From positions 1-18,371 of the forward strand of contig JALGZO010000690.1 in assembly GCA_025774865.1 (NCBI GenBank): a stretch of DNA of 18,371 nucleotides. The letters are read 5' to 3'. The notes under the pieces are model-generated. The model did no database searches and had not been told where the DNA came from. It worked only from the letters and a program-made list of their open reading frames with translations. The stretch comes from a bacterium. Lineage in GTDB: Bacteria > ARS69. Numbering within the stretch: the first letter of the stretch is position 1; every line of letters starts with the position of its first letter. This document shows, piece by piece, positions 6,416 to 12,999 of the stretch. The translations under genes were made by a program, and so were the position numbers.

Positions 6416-7246
6416 ATGACGAATCCATCGAGCTCCGGTGGCAAGAAGTTTCTGATCGGGGTGGGAATCGTAGCGGTGGCCGGAATCGTGTATTTCTCGG
6501 TCAACGGCATCACCACCCCGCAGGAGGGAGCCGAGGGAGCCATCGGTGCGGTCGAACGGTACCGAACGGATCAAATGTCCTCTGAGGACGTCATTCTGAA
6601 GGACCCCGAGTTCCAGGCGTGGATGCAGACCGACGAGTTTGACCGGTTGATCAAGGACGAAGCGTTCATCGAGGCTCTGGGCAGCCAGAATTTCGAGGCC
6701 GCGTTCGCGAACGAGGCGTTCAAGACGGCCGTGGCCAGCGATGAGTTCCGCGCGCAGCTCGGGAGCTCGTTGCGGTCGCGTGTCTTCGAAAACGAGCAAT
6801 TCAATGTGGCCCTCGAGGACGCGCAGTTCCGCCAGGCGATCGGCAGCCAGGCCTTCAAGGCCGCGGTCAAGAGCGCGGAGTTCGAGGCCGCGGTCGGCAG
6901 CGCGCAGTTCGACCAGGCCGCGCTGGGGAACCTGTTCCGGGGAATCCCGGTCGTTTACGACAACACGCACTTCAATGCGGCTCTCAAGAGCGCTGAGTTC
7001 GCGGCCGAACTGGCGACCTTGTACCGGGCGCAGAACGTCGTTTTCGAGAACGTGCATTTCAATGCGGCTTACGAGAGTGGGGCGTTCCGGGCCGCGATGA
7101 AGGATCGAGTGTTCCGGGCCGCCGTCGAGAGCTCGGCGCTTGAGGACGCGCTCCACAGCGACTATCTTCGGCAGTCGCTCGGCAACGCCCATTTCCAGGC
7201 GGCCGTGGTGAGCAACATTCCCATGGTGGAACACGTCTACGACTGA
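6416..7246 (+). CDS. Membrane-anchored nonapeptide-repeat protein, unrecognised family (276 aa)
   Basis: I do not recognise this family. Residues 12-30 form one hydrophobic segment (FLIGVGIVAVAGIVYFSV) after a short basic N-terminus. It is either an uncleaved anchor with the rest outside the cytoplasm or a poor signal peptide. From residue 62 to 264 the protein is a run of about 22 nine-residue units with consensus [G/K/E]-[S/D]-x-x-F-x-A-A-[V/L/I]. Phe is at position 5 in 18 of 22 units, and the period is broken only by a 3-residue insert (179-181) and a 2-residue insert (209-210). Examples are GSQAFKAAV, KSAEFEAAV and KDRVFRAAV. Ser or Asp before the Phe looks like a helix cap, suggesting a stack of short helices. 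The ATG has a strong GAGGGAGGT ribosome site. The gene follows the sigma/anti-sigma pair and ends at a strong terminator. Confidence 0.88.
   Translation: MTNPSSSGGKKFLIGVGIVAVAGIVYFSVNGITTPQEGAEGAIGAVERYRTDQMSSEDVILKDPEFQAWMQTDEFDRLIKDEAFIEALGSQNFEAAFANEAFKTAVASDEFRAQLGSSLRSRVFENEQFNVALEDAQFRQAIGSQAFKAAVKSAEFEAAVGSAQFDQAALGNLFRGIPVVYDNTHFNAALKSAEFAAELATLYRAQNVVFENVHFNAAYESGAFRAAMKDRVFRAAVESSALEDALHSDYLRQSLGNAHFQAAVVSNIPMVEHVYD
6599..7207 (+). repeat. In-frame array of about 22 degenerate 27-bp repeats
   Basis: This is the coding array for the nine-residue repeat. Each unit is 27 bp and carries a conserved TTC or TTT Phe codon in the middle and often ends in GCCGCGGTC or similar. Nucleotide identity between units is patchy, which points to old duplications kept under protein-level selection rather than recent slippage. 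The array keeps the reading frame throughout, with small insertions of 9 and 6 bp. Confidence 0.85.
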
Positions 7247-7269
7247 GATCGGCTTGCACGATGGGACCG

Positions 7270-7307
7270 GAGAGGAGATGCTCGCAGGAGTGTCTCCTCT
7301 CTTTTTT
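7270..7307 (+). terminator. Strong intrinsic terminator after the nonapeptide-repeat gene
   Basis: A perfect 9-bp stem pairs GAGAGGAGA (7270-7278) with TCTCCTCTC (7293-7301) around a 14-nt loop. The loop can form a small inner CTC/GAG helix. Six Ts (7302-7307) follow immediately. It begins 23 nt after the repeat-protein stop codon and should end the second sigma operon. The next gene starts only 24 nt after the T-tract. Confidence 0.93.
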
Positions 7308-7330
7308 CGCCTCGGGGGCGATCACGACTG

Positions 7331-10300
7331 ATGTTCACCGGACCCTGTTTCCGCTCCACTTCGATGATCGCCGCGCGGGCGGTCACTCTCGGCGTCTGCT
7401 TCTTCGCCTCGCCCCCCGCTGCCCGCGCTCAGCTGCAGGCCCTCGAGACGGAGCACCTGCGACTCGTCTACGAGAACGCGACACTCTCCTACCTCGCTCC
7501 ACACGTGGCTCGGTGCTTCGAGAACTCCCTCCGCTTTCACCGGGAGCTCTTCGACTACGAACCATCCGAGAAGATCACGGTGATTCTGAACGACTTCGCG
7601 GACTTTGGACACGCGGCCGCCACCGCGACTCCGCGCAACGCCTTGCTCGTCAGCGTGGCTCCGATGAGTCTCGCGTACGAGACGTACCCATCGAACGAGC
7701 GCATGAACACCATGATGAACCACGAGCTCGTTCACATCGCGGCCCTCGATCGCGCCGCCGGCCGCGAGCGATTCTTCCGGGCCTTGTTCCAGGGCAAGGT
7801 CCAGGTCACGTCGGATCATCCGGAGACGATCGTCTACTCCTACCTGACGACGCCGCGCCGGGCGTCGCCGCGCTGGTACCACGAAGGCATCGCGGTCTTT
7901 CTGGAGACGTGGATGGCCGGGGGGCTCGGCCGCGCCCAGGGACCGTACGACGAGATGGTCTTCCGGTCGATGGTGCGCGACGGAAGTCACTTCTATGATC
8001 CGCTCGGGCTCGTCTCCGAAGGAACGAGGACCGACTTTCAGCAGGAAGCGAACTCCTACCTCTACGGAACGAGGTTCCAGAGCTATCTCGTTCACCGCTA
8101 CTCGCCGGAATCTCTGATCCAGTGGGTCGCTCGGACGGATGACACGAAGTCCCACTATGCCGCGCAATTCAAGCGCGCGTACGGGATGGGACTCGGGGAG
8201 GCCTGGAGCGATTGGATCGAATGGGAGCGCCAGTTTCAGGAGGAGAACCTGGCGTCCATCCGCCGGTACCCCACGACGCCGTATCGATCCGTCTCGACAC
8301 GACCGTTGGGCTCCGTGTCACGGACTCTCTGGGACCCCGAGAACGGAAAACTCTACGCCGCGTTGAATTACCCGGGGAAACTCGCGCATGTCGCGGCGAT
8401 CTCGGTTGAAGACGGTCGGATCCAGAGCCTCCGCGACGTGAAGGGTCCCGACATGCACACCGTCACGTCGCTCGCGTTCGACCCGGCCGGGGGCACGCTC
8501 TTCTACACGACCGACAACACGGCCTGGCGTGACCTCTGCGCGCTCGACCCGGCGACCGGCCGTCACGATATTCTGATGAAAGACGTGCGCGTCGGAGATC
8601 TCGCCTTCAACCGGGCCGACGATTCCCTCTGGGGCGTCCGCCACTACAACGGAATCTCCACGCTCGTGCGCATTCCGCCGCCCTATGACGAATGGGATCA
8701 GGTCTACTCCTGGCCCTATGGCGAGTTTCTGTACGACATCGATGTCTCGCCGGACGGGAGGTGGCTTTCCACTTCGGTCGGAGAGATCAACGGTCGTCAG
8801 AGCCTCCGCGTCCTGGATCTGGAAGCTCTCGCGGCCGGCGACACGACGGCGACGGCGACGTACGCCTTCAGCAACAACGCGATCCCTTCCAACTTCGTCT
8901 TCGCTCCCAACGGGCGCTACCTATACGGCAGCTCCTACTTCTCCGGCGTGTCGAATATCTTCCGCTACGACGCAGCCGCGGACTCGATGGATGCGGTCAC
9001 GAACGGTGAGACCGGGTGGTTCCGCCCGATTCCGATCGGCGGCGACTCGCTCATCGCGTTTCGGTATACGGGTGAGGGCTTCGTTCCCGCCCGGCTGGAG
9101 GCACTTCCGCTGGAGGACGTGAGCGCGGTGACCTTCCTCGGCGCTCGAATCGCGTCCGAGCATCAAGCCGTCCGGGAGTGGGTGGCGCCGTCACCGCTGA
9201 CCGTCGACCTCGAGGCCGCGACCACGTACTCCGGGCCCTACCGGAGCTGGCCCAACATCGGGCTCGCGTCCGCAGTTCCCATCGTGGAGGGGTACAAGGA
9301 CGTGCCTGCGTACGGTCTGGCGTTCGCGCTCTCCGATCCGGTCTTCATGAACCGGATCGACTTGGCCCTCTCCTACTCACCGGACGGCCGGGTCGGTGAC
9401 GACGAGCGCGCGCACATCCAGCTCGACTACCATCGATGGAACTTCACGAGCTTCTTCACTCTCAACGATGCCGACTTCTACGACCTGTTCGGTCCCACGA
9501 AGAGGAGCCGCAAAGGTTACGCCATCGGAATTCAATACCGGCGAATCCTCCTCTACGACGAACCCCGGCACTGGGACCTCCACTTCGATCTCACCCGCTA
9601 CTGGGGTTTGGAGCGGCTCCCGAACTACCAGAACGTGATCACTTCGTTCGGGGACATGCTCTCCGGATCCTTGCGCGTCGGGTATCGCAACCTCGGGTTC
9701 TCGCTCGGCGCGGTCGACTACGAGAAGGGAGTGCAGGGGAACGTCGCGGCGCACGCGAATTTGGTCGAAGGGATGGTGTTCCCGAGCCTGCAAGGGGACC
9801 TGGACCTGGGCTTTCCACTTCCGCTGCACCATTCCTCTCTGTGGCTGCGGGGCTCCGCCGGACTCGCGACCCAGGACCGGGACGAGCCGCTCGCCAACTT
9901 CTTCTTCGGAGGCTTCGGAAACAACTGGGTCGATCACCTCGAACCGAAGCGTTATCGAAAGAACTACAGCTTCCCGGGAGCCGAGCTGAACGAGATCGCC
10001 GGCACGAACTACGGGAGGCTGCTCGTCGAGTGGAACCTGCCCCCGCTCCGGTTCCGGCGCGTGGGCACAGCCGACTTCTACGCGACGTGGGCCCGGCTCG
10101 CCCTGTTCTCGGCCGGACTCCTCACGAACTTGGATCACGAGGAGAGCCGCCGCGAGTTGGCCACGGCCGGCGCCCAGCTGGATATCCGGTTCAAGCTGCT
10201 GTCGAACCTGAACATGACGCTGTCCGGCGGATACGCCGTCGCCGTCGAGGACGGCCGGCGGCACGGCGACGAGGTCATGGTCTCCCTCAAGATTCTATGA
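7331..10300 (+). CDS. Zinc metalloprotease (HExxH gluzincin) fused to a propeller and outer-membrane beta-barrel
   Basis: A 989-residue multidomain exported protein. An N-terminal signal sequence (about residues 12-33, ending PAARAQ) precedes a peptidase-MA-like domain. His131-Glu132-Leu-Val-His135 is the zinc-binding motif, and Glu185 in RWYHEGIAVFLE is the likely third ligand, the gluzincin pattern. Residues of about 330-620 read as TolB/WD-like propeller blades (LAFDPAGGTLFYTTD, IDVSPDGRWLSTS, FVFAPNGRYLYGSS). Residues of about 640-989 are aromatic, alternating beta sequence with many short turns, ending MVSLKIL, like a surface-antigen/BamA-type barrel. The model is an outer-membrane protein with a periplasmic or surface protease. 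ATG 7331 is the listed start; ATG 7364 would give a tighter signal peptide, but neither has a strong ribosome site. The stop overlaps the PrsW start (ATGA). Confidence 0.88.
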   Translation: MFTGPCFRSTSMIAARAVTLGVCFFASPPAARAQLQALETEHLRLVYENATLSYLAPHVARCFENSLRFHRELFDYEPSEKITVILNDFADFGHAAATATPRNALLVSVAPMSLAYETYPSNERMNTMMNHELVHIAALDRAAGRERFFRALFQGKVQVTSDHPETIVYSYLTTPRRASPRWYHEGIAVFLETWMAGGLGRAQGPYDEMVFRSMVRDGSHFYDPLGLVSEGTRTDFQQEANSYLYGTRFQSYLVHRYSPESLIQWVARTDDTKSHYAAQFKRAYGMGLGEAWSDWIEWERQFQEENLASIRRYPTTPYRSVSTRPLGSVSRTLWDPENGKLYAALNYPGKLAHVAAISVEDGRIQSLRDVKGPDMHTVTSLAFDPAGGTLFYTTDNTAWRDLCALDPATGRHDILMKDVRVGDLAFNRADDSLWGVRHYNGISTLVRIPPPYDEWDQVYSWPYGEFLYDIDVSPDGRWLSTSVGEINGRQSLRVLDLEALAAGDTTATATYAFSNNAIPSNFVFAPNGRYLYGSSYFSGVSNIFRYDAAADSMDAVTNGETGWFRPIPIGGDSLIAFRYTGEGFVPARLEALPLEDVSAVTFLGARIASEHQAVREWVAPSPLTVDLEAATTYSGPYRSWPNIGLASAVPIVEGYKDVPAYGLAFALSDPVFMNRIDLALSYSPDGRVGDDERAHIQLDYHRWNFTSFFTLNDADFYDLFGPTKRSRKGYAIGIQYRRILLYDEPRHWDLHFDLTRYWGLERLPNYQNVITSFGDMLSGSLRVGYRNLGFSLGAVDYEKGVQGNVAAHANLVEGMVFPSLQGDLDLGFPLPLHHSSLWLRGSAGLATQDRDEPLANFFFGGFGNNWVDHLEPKRYRKNYSFPGAELNEIAGTNYGRLLVEWNLPPLRFRRVGTADFYATWARLALFSAGLLTNLDHEESRRELATAGAQLDIRFKLLSNLNMTLSGGYAVAVEDGRRHGDEVMVSLKIL

Positions 10301-11307
10301 CCGAGCTTCTCCGCATTCCGGTGAGCCTGTTACCGGTTCTCATCTTCCTTTCCGTCCTCGTCGTCCTGGACAGCTACAAGCTCGTGTCGCTTCGGGTGAT
10401 CGTCCGATCGATCGGCGCAGGCTGCGTCGCCGCCGTCGCGTGCCTGTACCTCAACGGTTGGCTGGTCGGTGTCTTGGACACGAGCCACTCGACGTTCACC
10501 CGATACCTCGCGCCACCGATCGAGGAGGCGATGAAGTGCTTGTTCGTCATCTACCTCATCCGAACCCACCGCGTCGGATTCTCCGTCGACGCCGCAATTC
10601 ACGGGTTCGCGGTCGGCACGGGTTTCGCCCTCGTGGAGAACGCCTATTTCCTCCGGGCGCTCGACGCGTCGAGCATCTTCCTCTGGTTCGTCCGGGGTTT
10701 CGGGACCGCGATTCTGCACGGATCGACGACCGCGATCTTCGCCATCCTCTCGAAGACCCTGACCGATCGCCATTCGCCGGCGGCGATCGCGGCCTACCTC
10801 CCCGGATTGGGGCTGGCCGCTGGCTTGCACTCGCTCTACAACCACTTCGTCCTCCCTCCCGTGATCGCGACCGCGGCCCTGCTCGCGGTTCTGCCGTTCG
10901 TGATCTCTCTGGTCTTCACGCGAAGTGAGAAGGCGACCCGCCGCTGGCTCGGCATGGGGTTCGACGCGGACGTCGAGCTCCTCGAGCTCATCGAGTCGGG
11001 CGAAATCCAGGAAAGCCGAATCGGGCGCTACCTGGAATCGCTCCGGAGCCGGTTTCCCCCGGCGGTCGTCGCGGACATGCTCTGCTTTCTGCAGATTCAC
11101 CACGAGCTGGCCGTGCGCGCGAAGGGGATGCTGATCGCACACGAGGCGGGGTTCGATCTGCCCCCCGGCCCCGGCGTGCGCGCGAACCTGGAGGAGCTCC
11201 GCTACCTCGAGAAGTCGATCGGCAAGACCGGGAAGCTCGCGCTCATGCCCTTCCTCGGTACGAAGAGCCGGGATCTGTGGCAGGTGTACATGCTCGGCGA
11301 GTCCTGA
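10297..11307 (+). CDS. PrsW-family intramembrane protease
   Basis: A 336-residue polytopic membrane protein with about seven hydrophobic helices in residues 8-207. The family's conserved residues are visible: Glu76-Glu77-x-x-Lys80 (PPIEEAMK), Glu114-Asn115 within GTGFALVENAYF, His141 (AILHGSTTAIFA) and His178/His183 (LHSLYNHF). In Bacillus subtilis, PrsW makes the site-1 cut in the membrane anti-sigma RsiW to release SigW. Here two membrane anti-sigma-type proteins are encoded within 8 kb upstream, so a similar role is possible but inferred. Residues 208-336 form a cytoplasmic helical extension (DADVELLELIESGEIQESR) beyond the catalytic core. The start overlaps the protease-barrel stop by 4 nt, so the two are cotranslated. 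The 3' end faces the minus-strand UnbV gene across 9 nt. Confidence 0.9.
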   Translation: MTELLRIPVSLLPVLIFLSVLVVLDSYKLVSLRVIVRSIGAGCVAAVACLYLNGWLVGVLDTSHSTFTRYLAPPIEEAMKCLFVIYLIRTHRVGFSVDAAIHGFAVGTGFALVENAYFLRALDASSIFLWFVRGFGTAILHGSTTAIFAILSKTLTDRHSPAAIAAYLPGLGLAAGLHSLYNHFVLPPVIATAALLAVLPFVISLVFTRSEKATRRWLGMGFDADVELLELIESGEIQESRIGRYLESLRSRFPPAVVADMLCFLQIHHELAVRAKGMLIAHEAGFDLPPGPGVRANLEELRYLEKSIGKTGKLALMPFLGTKSRDLWQVYMLGES

Positions 11308-11316
11308 AACGAGGCG

Positions 11317-12999
11317 TCACCTATCCTCTCCCTCCCCCCGGCGCAGGAAGACCGCGCGGTTCCCCTCGAAGTCCCCGAACGACTCTTCGTAGCCATCCAC
11401 CCAGCGCACGCGCACGTCGGTCACTCCCGTCGCGTCTCCGAGACCGAGGTGCACGCGCGGGTCGTTGGCCGCGGCGTAGCTGTAGGCACTCACCGCGTCG
11501 CGCCGGACCCGCCGGCTGCCGGTCGTGGCGGTCACCGTCGCGCCCAGGGCATCCCTTCCGCTCCTCTCCAGGACGCGGAACGAGATCCACCCGCCTCGGT
11601 CCCTCACGACGTTCTCGAGCATTTGCACGGGGCCGTCCCGGTTGACGACGACCACGTCGACGCCGCCGTCGCCGTCGATGTCGCCGAAAGCCGCCGCCCT
11701 CGACGTCAGGATGTGCGCCTGGGCCGTACCACCCGGCGGATCCACCACCGCGAAGCCACCGCCGGCCGTGCCCCGGAACAGCAGGTTCGGCTCCGCGTAG
11801 GCATCGTCGACCGATGGCTCCGGCGAAAGCGCCACGCGACCGTTCGCTTGGTAAAGGTCGAGTGATCCGTCGTTGTCGAAGTCGGCGAACCCGACTCCGA
11901 AGCGAGTGTGCGGACGGCTGGCCGAGCCCAACCCCCGGACCGCCGTGCGGTCGGAGAAGTACTCTCCGTCGTTGGTGTAGAACGAATCCGATTCGTGGCT
12001 GAGATTCACCACGAGGATATCGAGGTCTCCGTCGTCATCCAGGTCCGCGGTCGCCACTCCCATCCCGGCCTTCGCCTTGCCGTGTTCGTCGAGAGCGCAG
12101 CCGCGGAGCAGGGCCTCGTCGACGAAACGGCCGTCACCCTGATTCAGCCACAACTGGTTCATCATCGTGTCGTTCGCCACGAACACGTCGATCCGACCGT
12201 CGCCGTCGTAGTCACCGCAACCGATTCCCAGACCGTTACCGAACGCCGTGCGTAGCCCGGCCGGCTCGGTGACATCCGTGAACGTTCCGTCTCCTTCGTT
12301 CCGGAACAGGACGTCGCCAGCGGGCGCTCCGTAGTTGGTGGGGAGGCAGTAGTCGCGCACGCCGAAATCGTTGTAGCAGTCCATCTCGCTCTCGGGGGTC
12401 CAGTTGACGTAGTTGACCACCCAGAGGTCCAGGTCGCCGTCCGCGTCGTGATCGAGGAACGCCGCGCTCGTCCCCCAGGCCGAATGACCGGTTCCCGAGC
12501 GATCCGTCACGTCCGTGAACTTCCCGCTGCCGTCGTTCCTCAGGAGCGTGTTGCGGCCGACGTTCGTCACGTAGAGATCTGTGTCGCCGTCGCCGTCGTA
12601 GTCTCCCGCGGCCACCCCGACTCCGTACCGGGGGTCCTCCGCCCCGCTCCCCACTGTCACATCCGTGAATCGGAATCCGCCGTCGTTGCGATACAACCGG
12701 TTCGGGAGCTCCTCGCCGGGTGCGGAGAAAACGGGTCCCCCCTGAACGAGGTAGAGATCGAGATCGTCGTCGCCGTCCATGTCGAAGAGAGCACACCCGC
12801 CGAGGATGATCTCCGGAAACAGAAGGCTCTCCCGGTGCCCGGACCGGCACTGAAAGTCGATGCCGGCAGCGGCCGAGACCTCCTCGAACCAGGGGACAGC
12901 GGCGGCGCGCTCCCCCCCTTTCGAAGGCGAGGGATCGCGCCCGCTCTCGCAGGCCGGCAGCGCCATCAGGAGTCCGGCCAGGAAATACCGGAGCCTCAT
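11317..12999 (-). CDS. FG-GAP/VCBS-repeat lipoprotein with C-terminal ASPIC/UnbV domain
   Basis: A 560-residue predicted lipoprotein. The signal ends in the lipobox LPAC with Cys17; the next residue is Glu, not Asp, consistent with outer-membrane sorting. The body is a seven-bladed-type propeller made of FG-GAP/VCBS repeats carrying calcium-binding loops: DMDGDDDLDLYLV, DYDGDGDTDLYVT, DHDADGDLDLWVV, DYDGDGRIDVFVA, DLDDDGDLDILVV, DFDNDGSLDLYQ and DIDGDGGVDVVVV. The C-terminal 80 residues are the ASPIC/UnbV module (ALGATVTATTGSRRVRRD, then HLGLGDATGVTDVRVRWVDG). The ATG overlaps the TPR gene's stop (ATGA), which fixes the start. Function is unknown; the family is usually linked to surface binding or assembly. 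The open frame continues far upstream inside the TPR gene, but that part is a shadow. Confidence 0.92.
   Translation of the reverse strand: MRLRYFLAGLLMALPACESGRDPSPSKGGERAAAVPWFEEVSAAAGIDFQCRSGHRESLLFPEIILGGCALFDMDGDDDLDLYLVQGGPVFSAPGEELPNRLYRNDGGFRFTDVTVGSGAEDPRYGVGVAAGDYDGDGDTDLYVTNVGRNTLLRNDGSGKFTDVTDRSGTGHSAWGTSAAFLDHDADGDLDLWVVNYVNWTPESEMDCYNDFGVRDYCLPTNYGAPAGDVLFRNEGDGTFTDVTEPAGLRTAFGNGLGIGCGDYDGDGRIDVFVANDTMMNQLWLNQGDGRFVDEALLRGCALDEHGKAKAGMGVATADLDDDGDLDILVVNLSHESDSFYTNDGEYFSDRTAVRGLGSASRPHTRFGVGFADFDNDGSLDLYQANGRVALSPEPSVDDAYAEPNLLFRGTAGGGFAVVDPPGGTAQAHILTSRAAAFGDIDGDGGVDVVVVNRDGPVQMLENVVRDRGGWISFRVLERSGRDALGATVTATTGSRRVRRDAVSAYSYAAANDPRVHLGLGDATGVTDVRVRWVDGYEESFGDFEGNRAVFLRRGEGEDR

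Noticed and set aside
6599-7207. Considered whether the 27-bp array is a CRISPR array or a non-coding tandem repeat
   Set aside because: The units are degenerate at DNA level, have no spacers, and keep a single reading frame with conserved Phe and Ala positions.
6383-7234. Minus-strand open frame of 283 codons opposite the nonapeptide-repeat gene
   Set aside because: Its Leu/Arg/Glu repeats are simply the reverse complement of the 27-bp coding repeats. The plus strand has the ribosome site, membrane segment and terminator. I looked at it as a possible alternative reading of the array and preferred the plus strand.
9436-10296. N-terminal extension of the PrsW reading frame
   Set aside because: The frame is open but out of phase with the metalloprotease barrel, and its sequence is Arg/Pro-rich. 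The ATGA overlap at 10297 gives a natural start that begins directly with a membrane helix.
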